Below, piece after piece: positions 10,790-34,090 of a stretch of DNA of 64,000 nucleotides (position 1 is its first letter; each line of letters begins with the position of its first letter). Origin of the DNA: Megaleporinus macrocephalus (lineage: Eukaryota; Chordata; Actinopteri; Characiformes; Anostomidae); NCBI GenBank assembly GCA_021613375.1, contig CM038704.1:31062582-31126581 (forward strand). Reading direction: 5' to 3'. Under the pieces are notes generated by a model. The model worked only from the letters and a program-made list of their open reading frames with translations, was not told the DNA's origin and did not search any database. The translations under genes and the position numbers were made by a program.

Positions 10790-12790
10790 TCAGCCCACTA
10801 TAAGGCTTCTCCCAGCCAAGTGGGCTTCGCAAGCCTCAACTTTTGCTCTCTCATTTCCCAAGAGCATAAATCCAAAGCCAAGCTACCATGGGCCACTGAT
10901 GCAAACCTTCCATAGGCAAGCAATATTCCCTCTGTTGGCAGCAAGTGAACTTTGGGTATTGTCTTCAGGGAAACATACTTTTCCCCCAGGCCAACATGTT
11001 GGGCCATCAGCTTTCTGCTTTCTTTTGCCATTTTGGAAGAAAATACTCTTACCCCAGGCCCCCAGCTTGATCCTTTACAGCGTCTTCTCGTCATCCACCA
11101 GCCTAGCCTACCCTTCTGCACCAGGCCTCTCTTAGCACATCCTACCAGCCACCTTGCCAGACCCTTCTGCTGCCCACTGCTGGCAACATTCTGTTGTTGT
11201 CAATACTGCTCACTGCCATTAAAAGAGACCTTTTTTCACATGTATACAACATACATAAATTGAGCTTTTATTATTTGTTCTCTTCCCAGCTCAAGTGCAG
11301 TAAATGCTGGAGAACACAGAACCATCCATCCATTATCTGCCGCTTAATTCCGCTAGTTGGGGTCACGGGGGGGATGGAGCCAATCCCAGCGTCATCGGGT
11401 GAAGGCGAGGTACACCATGGACAGTTCACCAGTCCATCACATGGCCAACACCCACTCACACCTACGGGCAATTTAGAGTGACCAATCAACCTATCATGCA
11501 TGTCTTTTGGACGTGTGGGAGGAAACCAGAGTAACTGGAACGTGCAAACTACACACAGAACAGCCCGGACCAGGAACTGAACCCAGATCATCATGCTGTG
11601 AGGTGACAGTGCAAACCACTACACCACCGTGCCACCCTGAACACAGAACCAAAAATACCAAAACATTTGTTGGACACACTATAATACCCCACTACACAAC
11701 AGATCTCGTCCTAAAGAAAGCTTTAATCTCTCGTCTCTAAGGTCAGCCATCCAGGCAACCCAAACTTACGCTTGAAGGTCTTGCCCACACTGAAGTGCCC
11801 CATGCCAGCCGCTGCATACACAACGCCCTACATCCTTTTCCTCTGGTTACCTGGCACCAACAGCTGGCACACATCCTCCCCAGACACAGACTCCGCCCAC
11901 ACTTGGTATAGCATCTTGTCATGCATCTGGAGGCTGTTCCAGCTGGCACAAACTGCCAAAGTGGTGGTCTGTGTCATGTCATGTCTGCGCAACCTGGGTT
12001 CTGCCTTGGATGGAGCTGTCTGCGTGCCTGAAAAAGATTTGCGTCCTTTTCCATGGTGCTCCTCACATTTCACAGCATGCACTATGCACTGGACTAGTGG
12101 CATAATCACCACATGGCTGTCTCTAAAACTCAATGCGGCACTGTTTCACTTTGATAAAGTACAGACCTCATCTGGATTGTCCATTTCCTATGGACAAGCC
12201 CTAGCCTGATGTCCCAGCATGATGTCTCGACATTTCCAGCACTGGTGGCCCAACGCCATGCTGTGGGTATGGCTCACCCTTCGATCAGTTTTGTCTTCTC
12301 CATCCACACTGGCTTTGGTGACATAATTTCCACAACTCTGACTGGGGGGCTGGTAACATCTGTGCACCATGGAACTTTCTGCGCACAACACTCCAGCACC
12401 AAATTTAGGGCCTTAGACAAGTCACATGGGCAGGCCAGCTGTGTGTGGACATGTAGCTCAGTTGGAGACAGCTCTATGATAAACAGGTATAGGGCTAACT
12501 CGCTTTGTACAGAAGGTGCATAAGGGGGCATGGGGGCATAAGACTGTCTAGCGAAAGTGTCAGTACCATTAGCCGGGCTTTTTATGGTTCGCCTGCCCAT
12601 CTTTGGTGGTTACACAGTTCAGACTAAATGAACTCAGCTCAAAGGTCCTACCATGTTTGTTTACATCTGCACTTAGATCTCTGGCTGATGTCACGGAAGC
12701 CAAGAACAGCTTGCAGTGGTGGCGAGCATCTAAGCATGTAAATGTCTTGAAGTCTTGTTTTTCCACAATCGCCACTGTTCTCGCACAGCA
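10790..12790 (-). mobile_element. Degraded Ty3/gypsy-like retrotransposon (gag and pol pieces)
   Basis: Broken frames on the minus strand follow the order of a gypsy-type element. A capsid-like stretch at about 12600-12400 has the pattern LSPTELHVHTQLACPCDLS. A zinc-knuckle-like CWKC...GHQARAC lies near 12190-12240. A pol stretch at about 12130-11770 has GEDVCQLLVPGNQRKRM followed, after a stop and frame change, by GMGHFSVGKT, like the HHCC zinc region before integrase. A piece at 11120-10800 resembles the end of integrase (SRKLMAQHVG). Protease and most of reverse transcriptase are missing and no LTRs were found. An unrelated repeat (11310-11640) sits inside it. The assignment rests on motif resemblance only. 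Confidence 0.6.
11310..11640 (+). repeat. Common teleost interspersed repeat
   Basis: The stretch begins CCATCCATCCATTATCTGCC and carries GGGCAATTTAGAGTGACC, ATGCATGTCTTTTGGACG, GTGTGGGAGGAAACC and CAAACTACACACAGAA. It ends with CTGTGAGGTGACAGTGC and CACCACCGTGCCACC. These landmarks are familiar from very abundant repeats in fish genomes. It is nested in the gypsy-like remnant, so it inserted later. Family name not assigned. Confidence 0.85.
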
Positions 12791-13355
12791 TTAACTAAAT
12801 AACATTGGAAATCTATGTTGTTTGTTTTTGGGTTAATAATGTCACAGGGGAAGCTAATATTGTAGTTTTGGTTTAAATATGAAATAACAGAGTCCACACA
12901 AAGGATTTCTGCAGGTCCCATGCACAAAGTATTTCACTGATTCACAGCTTTTCCAGTGCCCACAAGTCGCAGATGTAGTTGTATCCTTCTACGACACATA
13001 TCATACTCACCAAAGCGACATAACTAACCAAACTAATCAAAGTCACACCCTTGTCACAGGTCATATAGTAGTCATATAGCCCTGAATGCTATTTAGATCC
13101 CCTTCATAAATAAATGTTCATTACTAGTTTGAATCATCTATAATTTATTCTCATTTATTCTTCATTATTCAATCGTGCATCTTCAAATGTACAATTTTTT
13201 GTAATAGTAGGGTGTGAACTGGGGAGGGTGTTGCTGCTGCTCTGATGGAAACGACAGTGGAAGCAATGACAGCAGCCATATATTTTTGTTGACTGTAAGT
13301 TAAGCAAAATGTCATACACTGTTAATCCCATTGCAAATATATCCTTCAAATTCAC
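12790..13355. other. Spacer, nothing recognised
   Basis: AT-rich sequence between the retroelement remnant and the Tc1-like remnant. No gene, RNA or repeat was recognised. Confidence 0.5.
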
Positions 13356-13359
13356 AACC

Positions 13360-13930
13360 TGTAGATGTACAAACGTAGACAAAATTGTTGGTACCTTTTC
13401 GTTAAAGAAAGAAAAAACACAATGGTTACTGAAATAACTGACCAACCTAATAATAAATCAGATGTTACTGAAAATCAATTAAATGAAAATCAGACATCGC
13501 TTTTGAATTGTGGTTAAGATTAGAAAGAAAATTATAGACATACATGTTAAAGGTAAAGGCTATAAGACCATCTCCAAGCAGCTTGATGTTCCTGATACTA
13601 CAGTTGCACATATTATTCCGACGTTTAAGGTATACGGGACTGCGGCCACAACAAGAATGCTATCCAAAGAGCCCAGAATACTGTCCAATGAGATTAGAGG
13701 TGAACTTCTAGGTCAAGGTACATCAGTGATGAGTGATCGCATCATTCGTCGCTGTTTTAGCCAGAGTGGACGTAATGGCGAGGAGAAAACCACTGTTGAA
13801 AGCAAATTATAAAACAGCGAGACTGAAATTTGCCAAAACGCCACAAAACTTCTGCAACAGCGCCATTAAAGGCCAGCCAGATACATTTTTACCAGTTAAA
13901 CAAGTTTTTAAAAATCTCATGAAATAACCA
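13360..13930 (+). mobile_element. Tc1/mariner-like transposon, 5' part, broken transposase
   Basis: A frame from 13510 encodes the N-terminal DNA-binding part of a Tc1-like transposase: IRKKIIDIHVKGKGYKTISK then QLDVPDTTV and a KVYGT word. It continues to a stop near 13810. A +1 shift then restores Tc1-like sequence (RRKPLLKANYKTARLKFAKT) to about 13925. Upstream, ACAAAATTGTTGGTACC at about 13380 looks like the inner terminal region of fish Tc1 elements. The catalytic DDE core and the 3' end are missing, so the copy is dead. Confidence 0.85.
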
Positions 13931-14930
13931 TAACAGTACATGATGAACAGAGATTTTGGGGCCATTAAAAATTCTCTTTGGGGACCATACCTCCAGGCCT
14001 CCTAATGCAGGCTTAGCCCCTGTAGCCATTGTAAACCTCTTGTGGTGCCGCTGAGGTCCAGTAATGTAACTCATGTGCGATTTGTTTTGCTGATTTATTA
14101 GGGATAAAGCGAGCTTTGTATTTTTACCAAATTACCCTACATACTCCAGACTAAAATATGTTTACATCAGTGTTTACCACGAAACATGAACCCCAAAAAT
14201 CAACACTGAATGCCAATAAGAAATGATGGTGCATAATCATAGCATATGATTTTGTTGACTGGATGACAAGCCATGAGTGTGAAACTCAAATATGGTATCT
14301 GCCAATGTAAGGATATTACATTGAAATTCTTACTCTGTACTAAAGTATTTCCCTACATTGGCAGATACTTTAGCTTGCTTCATGAAAATTACTTAAAACA
14401 AGAATTTCTTTATCAAACAGCATGTGCAAGTTTCCAAAACAGAGGATGAACTTTAGAAATAATTGCCTATTACTAAATAGCCAGTTCATGTTAGCCATAC
14501 ATCTGTACTTTACAATCATGAGGGTTATATTAAATTACACATCAGTAATAATATATTATCTGTTATTAGGTAGTTAACTGGCAACATAAATCTGTTGGTA
14601 GCCTAAATCACACAAAGCTAAAACCAGCTTCTTGTTCAGATTTTCTATTCCCCCTTAAAAATAGTAGCCAATCACCCTATCAGCTTGCCTTTTGCTAGTT
14701 TCTTATTGGGATTTTTTTCATTCCACCTTAAATGGTGCAACAATTACATTCTGATGTCTCAAGCTCTGGATCTCTTCAGTTCTTTCTCCAGTATATTAGT
14801 TTGTTTAGACCATAAGTGATGAATGAATGAGTGACTGTTCTGACATCTCAGTATCCAGTAATATCTCTCTCCTTCCAACTACCAGCACTGCACAGATCAA
14901 CACTGTGAGCAATGCCCCTGCCAACGTTGC
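13930..14930. other. Spacer with a perfect 15-bp inverted repeat
   Basis: AT-rich sequence without a gene. GTATCTGCCAATGTA at 14295-14309 is matched exactly by its reverse complement at 14354-14368, giving a 15-bp stem and a 44-nt loop. The likeliest origin is a small fold-back element. A hairpin RNA is possible but unsupported. Confidence 0.6.
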
Positions 14931-15200
14931 TTATGTAACCAGCTCAATCAGGACCTTCTGTGTGAGTCTGTGCATGTATGTGTTTGGCATTTTTTGGATT
15001 GTGTGAAGTGGAAAATGCAACCAACTTCTAAGACTGAGCTGTGGAAAAATATCCCTGTAAATTTTTTTTGGAAAATTACAGCAAGAATTAGGGCAAAGAA
15101 TGGAAGTTGTAATAAATGCAAAACGTGGACGCAAGTTCAGGGAAAAACGAGATACTATATTTAGTTGCTGAGGCCTCTTTGTATTTTTCTGTTCATTGTT
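14925..15200 (+). mobile_element. Tc1-like transposase C-terminal remnant
   Basis: The short frame at 14970-15164 reads VWHFLDCVKWKMQPTSKTEL and then WKNIPVNF, the pattern of the last part of Tc1-like transposases (W-x-LD, QPTS-x-x-LW). Sequence further on decays with frame changes into KFREK-type words. It lies in the same orientation as the 5' half at 13.4-13.9 kb, so the two could be halves of one element split by about 1 kb, or separate insertions. Confidence 0.65.
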
Positions 15201-15960
15201 TTTTGCTTTTTTTCCTAATACTGAAAACTAAATAACCTGTACTTTATGACTGAAACTGCATAAAAGCAGAGTGGTAACTGAGTTTTGCACAGCACTGCAT
15301 GTAGATAGATATGGAGCTGGATAAACAAAAAGAGTCGATTTCACAATTTACTGCAAGTACATGTTTTCCAAGATAGTCATTTGTGCCTTTGGATACTCCA
15401 GATGTCCTAGAATACCTATTGGTATACTTTGCATGTGTTTGAATATTTCCAGGTGGAGTCAAACAGGTTCTCAGTTTGCAGAATACCTGTGAATGCTGCT
15501 TATTTGAAACTACTTTCTTTGCATCCATTGGGATATGCTGACCCAGTCATGTAAAATAGCCACATGGAACAGAAATAGCCACATGGAACAGAAATAGCCA
15601 CATGATTTTTATTCTCATAACTGAGTACATAACTATATTTAAATAAATGCTTTTTCATTACAAAAGAGACAAAGGTAAGAGTACATAAATTACACAGTGA
15701 ATAAATACCACACACTAATATTCTGATGTCTTATGCAGAAATTTAACCTTTCATCACACTTGGTTACAACTCTCTTAGGAAAATGAGCGATTCCTTGACA
15801 GAACATCTCAAAGAAGTAAAGAGAAATAAATCAAAAGCTTACATTTTCATACAGACATCAAAAGGAGTGATCTCTTTGATATTACTATGAACCTTGCACA
15901 GTACATGCACATAGATAGTTTCGAGAATATGTTTGATTTGGTCTAACATTTGGCCTAAAA
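15200..15960. other. Spacer with short 19-bp tandem repeat
   Basis: No gene is seen. At 15554-15604 the 19-bp unit AAATAGCCACATGGAACAG occurs twice in full and once in part, without a mismatch. The distal part of the IGFBP5 3' UTR (minus strand) could reach here: AATAAA on the minus strand is present near 15605-15615. Confidence 0.5.
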
Positions 15961-17436
15961 TATTGTTGATTTTTTTTTCTTTTTTTAAAAATAGGCACCA
16001 TAAACCTTGTCACACTGGTGGGCAGAATAACGTTTGCTATACATGCTACAGATCTTCCGCTTCATTGAGCTTTCCTCACGTTGAGTGGAATCGTCCTGCT
16101 TTAAAATATTAACATTAGAGGGATTTCTTTTATTGGGAATCACATTTGAACATGTTAAAGTGCCAAAATCTTTAAGGATAGCGGCTTAAAAAACCCCCCA
16201 AAAAACTCAGCTCATCTCAAGTCTTATTTACAATCAGATGACTTTTTTACACAATGTTATCATCTTGCTAACTGAACTGCCATCAGTTCTCCAGAAGCGA
16301 TAATACACAATGTCATACTTGCAATGCAAGGTGTCGGGGAAAGCGCAAAGAACTGAACGCAAAACAAACCTTAAAAAAAAGCTGAAGCACCAAATTATGA
16401 AATCTATCATTTGTGTGCCAAAAGCTCAAAGTGTTCCTGGTACCACCATCCAGTCGTTTATCATACAGATACTCTCTTGCTACCATTCTCCTCAATTTGA
16501 ATACACTCGCGAACAGCAGAGGTCTGCTTTGAGTGAGTGTTTTTCCTCTGTGATCTCGATGTAAATCAGAATTCAAATGTGTTTCAGTTGAAAAAGGCAC
16601 TGAGATTTCCATGAGAACCCAAAGACCCCCAAGAGCGCCCGACGGTGAAGAGATAAATGGCTAGCTGGGTTTTGTCCCATCCTGTATTCAAAAAGTCTCC
16701 CTAGAGTACAGTGAGCCACTGGAACATACCACACGTTTGCATATTTTAAAGTGAAAGCTTATTTCGAGAGATTGTGTCAGCTTTAATTAAGATGGAGAAA
16801 ATACGTATGTCAGTTCGAAATCAGCTAGGTAACTAATTTGTGCTACGCTAAAGTTCAAACTGAGTTCAAAATAGCCAAAAGGCATTTCAAGACTATAAGC
16901 TTATCAGCTCTATTCCGACGGTCGCTACAGGAGAAGTTGTGGGACTGACATAATACCAGCACTGACAGTCATTCACATTGCACATTGACCGAGAAATGAA
17001 AAACAAATATGTAGTACAAAAAAAAAAGAAAAAAGTCTGTGGACAAGTACTCCAAAGTGGACAAACAGTGGAATGGAACTACCCCTTACAATCGTACAAT
17101 AGCTCCTAATATTGCTTTTATAGCAGTACTAGTGAAAACGTACCCAATGCCGTTACTGTCCTGATACAATATGTGCACTGAGCAGGCTTACGAATATAAA
17201 ATGTTGCTGAGATGACTGACATTCGAGTCCCAGAGGAGAACAAGGTTCACAGGAGCTGTCAAAGGACACGAATGAAATGTGTACAAACCTAATGTCTACT
17301 TTTTAACTGGCCCTCTTCTGATTAAGATTAAGGACAGACTCTTACAAATTAGGATTACATAAGTGTTTGGCAGTGGATGGAATATGGCAGAAGATGGGGA
17401 AGGGGTCTGATTTCATGTAATCAAGGCAAAGACCCC
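15960..17436 (-). other. igfbp5: Probable IGFBP5 3' UTR
   Basis: This is the minus-strand sequence directly after the IGFBP5 stop codon. It is free of recognised transposons, unlike the sequence on both sides, and has no credible coding frame. IGFBP5 genes usually have long 3' UTRs, so most of it is probably transcribed. AATAAA on the minus strand (plus-strand 16128-16133) is a candidate polyadenylation signal. The end is not determined. Confidence 0.5.
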
Positions 17437-30141
<12,705 letters not shown>

Positions 30142-30512
30142 GATCCGTCCACTGACGACCAAGCGCAGCAACAGCAGCGGCTGGAACAGCTCGAGCTTGC
30201 GCGTTTCTGGCCAGCGGTGGTGAGAAAAGATGGATGGATCAGTCCCGGGGCCAGAAGAAACCCGCCCAGCCCTTAACTCACTCCTTAATTCTCACGTTTG
30301 AGCAAAAAGCCCGCGGCTCGAGCTCAACAATGCCACAAGTTTAGCGTCTGCGCGCGGCGCTCGCTCTCCACTAATCCTGTCCTCGAGAGCAACAGCGCGC
30401 GGCTTCTTCCACGCGCGAGCCTACAGGAGTTTCCTCGAGCACGCAGACTCGCTCGGGCTCTTGCAAAGTGTCAGCAAAGCAGCCGGGCACCGAGCACATG
30501 TTAAGCGTGAGA

Positions 30513-30542
30513 AGGGAGGGGAGGGGAGGGAGGGAGGGGAGG
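30513..30542 (+). other. G-run tract (possible G-quadruplex) at the IGFBP5 start region
   Basis: GGGAGGGGAGGGGAGGGAGG followed by GAGGGGAGG gives at least six closely spaced runs of three or more G on the plus strand. That is the template strand for IGFBP5, at the inferred transcription start. On the transcript strand it reads as a pyrimidine tract. Confidence 0.6.
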
Positions 30543-30619
30543 CTTTCCTTCATTTAAAGCTACTGAGTGTTTGGGGCGGACCCTGCCACTCGAATACACA
30601 AGCAACACTGACTCGGGTT

Positions 30620-30920
30620 TTTTTAGAACACTTCTTGTGAAAAGGTAGTTTACAAGTAGTGTTGCATTAAATCAAGGCCCTATGAACTCGCTAGATGATG
30701 TGCTATAAATGAAAAGATTGCCACTAACAATGAACATCACAAGCTGTCTAAATTGTGTACATCTATAACTCGCCAGTTCTGCCTCCCCACACAGTGTTCA
30801 TTGTTTTTCTAGCTCATTTAAACTTAGTTGGATTTGAGCAAGTATGATGCTTTTTACCATTACAAATGCTTTGCTTTAGTATGATGAGTTTATAGTATGA
30901 TTTCTCCTCATCGTCAAATC
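30620..30920. other. Unique sequence between promoter and upstream minisatellite
   Basis: About 300 bp of AT-rich, non-repetitive sequence immediately upstream of the inferred IGFBP5 promoter. No definite site was identified. Confidence 0.5.
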
Positions 30921-30921
30921 T

Positions 30922-33270
30922 AGTACCTAAACCTGGACTAATTACAGCCTGATTACCTACACCTGGATTAATCATACCCCAGTATTAACATCAGGATTAA
31001 TCATGCCCCAGTATCAAAACCAGGATTAATCACACCCCAGTATAAACACCAGGATTAATCATGCCCCAGTATCAACACCAGGATTAATCATGCCCAGTAT
31101 CAACACCAGAAATAATCATACCCCAGTATCAAAACAAGGATTAATCACACACCAGTATCAACACCAGGATTAATCATGCCCCAGTATCAAAACCAGGATT
31201 AATCACACCCCAATATCAAAATCCCATTATCAAAACCAAGATTAATCATACCCTAATATTAACTCCAGAATTAATCACACCCCAGTATCAAAACCAGGAT
31301 TAATCACACCCCAGTATCAACAACAGAATGAATTATGCCCCAGTATCAAAACCAGGATTAATCACACCCCAGTATAAACAACAGTATTAATCATGCCCCA
31401 GTATCAAAACCAGGATTAATCACACCCCAGTATCAACAACAGAATTAATCATGCCCCAGTCAGTATCAAAACCAGGATTAATCACACCCCAGTATCAACA
31501 ACAGAATTAAACATGCCCCAGGATCAAAACCAGGATTAATCACACCCCAGTATCAAAACCAGGATTAATCATGCCCCAGTATCAACACCAGAATTAATCG
31601 TACCCTAGAATCAAAACCAGGATTAATCATGCCCCAGTATCAACAAAAGGATTAATCATGCCCCAGTATCAAAACCAGGATTAATCACACCCCAATATCA
31701 AAAACAGGATTAATCATACCCTAGTATCAACACCCGGATTAATCATGCCCCAGTATCAACACCAGGATTAATCATACCCCAGTATTAACATCAGGATCAA
31801 TCAAACCCCAGTATCAACACCAGGATTAATCATACCCCAGTATCAACACCAGGATTAATCACACCCCAATATCAAAACCAGAATTAACCATGCCCCAGTA
31901 TCAACAACAGAATTAATCATGCCTCAGTATCAAAACCAGGATTAACCATGCCCCAGTATCAACACCCAGATTAATCATGCCCCAGTGTCAACACCAGAAT
32001 TAATCATACCCTGGTATCAACACCAGGATTAATTATACTTCAGTATCAAAACCATGATTAATCAAGCTCCAGTATCAACAACAGAATAAATCATACCCTG
32101 GTATCAACACCAGGATTAATTATACTTCAGTATCAAAACCATGATTAATCAAGCCCCAGTATCAACAACAGAATAAATCATACCGCAGTATCAAAACCAG
32201 GATTAATCATGCCCCAGTATCAACCACAGAATTAATCATGCCTCAGTATCAAAACCAGGATTAACCATGCCCCAGTATCAACACCCAGATTAATCATGCC
32301 CCAGTATCAACACCAGAATTAATCATACCCTGGTATCAACACCAGGATTAATTATACTTCAGTATCAAAACCATGATTAATCAAGCCCCAGTATCAACAA
32401 CAGAATAAATCATACCGCAGTATCAAAACCAGGATTAATCATGCCTCAGTATCAAAACCAGGATTAATCATGCCCCAGTATCAACAACAGAATTAATCAT
32501 GCCCCAGTATCAAAACCAGGATTAATCACACCCCAGTATAAACAACAGAATTAATCATGCCCAGTATCAACACCTGGATTAATCACACCCCAGTATCAAA
32601 ACCAGGATTAATCACACCCCAGTATCAACAACAGAATTAATTATGGCCCAGTATTAAAACCAGGATTAATCACACCCCAGTATCAATAACAGAATTAATC
32701 ATGCCCCAGTATCAAAACCAGGACTAATCACACCCCAGTATCAAAACCAGGATTAATCACACCCCAGTATCAACAACAGGATTAATCATGCCCCAGTATC
32801 AAAACCAGGACTAATCACACCCCAGTATCAAAACCAGGATTAATCACACCCCAGTATCAACAACAGGATTAATCATGCCCCAGTATCAACACCAGGATTA
32901 ATCAAACCCCAGTATCAAAACCAAGATTAATCATGCCCCAGTATCAACACAAGGATTAATCATACCCCATTATCAAAACCAGGATTAATTGTGCCTCAGT
33001 ATCAAAACCAGGATTAATCATGCCCCAGTATTAAAACCAGGATTAATTGTATCTCAGTATCAAAACCAGGATTAATCATGCCCCATTATCAAAACCAGGA
33101 TTAATTGTGCCTTAGTATCAAAACCAGGATTAATCATGCCCAGTATCGACACCAAGATTAATCATAGTCTGAGTATCTAAACCTGGACTAATTACAATCT
33201 TAGAATATAAACCTGGATTAATCACAGTTGGAGTATCTAAATTTATATTAGTCACACCCTAATCTCTAAA
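30922..33270. repeat. Large 29-bp minisatellite upstream of IGFBP5, about 80 copies
   Basis: A head-to-tail array with typical unit CCCCAGTATCAAAACCAGG then ATTAATCACA, 29 bp. Variation is mostly CACA/CATG, AAAACC/AACACC/AACAAC and GGATTA/GAATTA. Short blocks of variant units recur (for example near 32040, 32110 and 32350), so it has some higher-order order. Edge units are degraded (CCTGGACTAATTACA at both ends). Nearly every unit contains ATTAATC, and most contain GGATTA. The copy number is length divided by period. Confidence 0.97.
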
Positions 33271-33760
33271 CCGCATCAAATGCTTCGTTTGATTTATCAT
33301 AGATTGATTTTAATTTACTTATCAAAGTGTTAGGAATGAAAGCAGTACATCTGCAGCATTCAAGCTGAAGAGAAATGTGAGTTTGGTTCCTTTCCATATG
33401 ACCCTGTCACAGTTCTGGAAGGTTGGAATGATGTAGGTGGTCTTTAAGGGTGATCTTTAATGAATTTATCACTTATTATTGTTAAGATGATACTTGCATC
33501 TAGGTTATCAAAACAAATGCACAGGTCATGCCTTGTTTCAAAGTTTCAAAGAATTACAGGCAAAGCATGTACCTGTTCCTTCAAACTGTTTTCGACTCTT
33601 AATGATATTAATGACAGTTGGCTGTTCATTGGCAAGAAGGAAACGACCCAGACCCAGATGTCTGAAGCATTTAATGTTTCTCAAAGTTATTACACAGAAA
33701 GTTATTAAACTAAATGGTTTTAAATACAATACCTAATGCCTGATACATTGTTTTATAAAC
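33270..33760. other. Spacer, nothing recognised
   Basis: Unique AT-rich sequence. Overlapping frames of 80 codons or fewer occur in two frames of one strand and are not credible genes. Confidence 0.5.
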
Positions 33761-33764
33761 ACTT

Positions 33765-34090
33765 CATTAGGTACACATCCTTGTATAGGAACATGTTGTA
33801 ATTTTACAATTATAGATCAATTGTAGTCACTTATACCTTTTTGTGTAGGTGTAAAGTCAAAGACAGCAATTCATTTATTCCTTCATCAATGGTCACAGAA
33901 CACTGTTGGCTCAGTGTTGCTGGTTGGTGGACTATTCTCAGTTCAACAGCACTTTTGTGTCTGGTTCACTCATACCAGCACAACATATACTAACACATAT
34001 ACTAACACCATATCAGTGTCAGTGCAATGCTGAGAATTATCCACCAACCCAATAATACCTACTCTGTGAGAGACTATTAAAGAACAAGGT
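33765..34090. repeat. Teleost interspersed repeat (copy B, inverted relative to copy A)
   Basis: It starts near CACTTCATTAGGTACAC and includes CATCAATGGTCACAGAACAC, GGTTGGTGGACTATTCTCAG, CTCATACCAGCACAACA and, after a decayed middle, GAGAATTATCCACCAACCCA. It belongs to the same family as 9655-9990. The forward and reverse GGTTGGTGGA / TCCACCAACC words show its internal palindromic build. Confidence 0.75.

Noticed and set aside
10436..10915. 159-codon plus-strand frame as a host gene
   Set aside because: It runs antisense to or beside the gypsy-like remnant, has no domain, and its end overlaps the integrase-like minus-strand piece.
30922..33270. CRISPR-like array of 29-bp repeats
   Set aside because: The 29-bp units abut directly without spacers and all drift from one consensus, which is a minisatellite.
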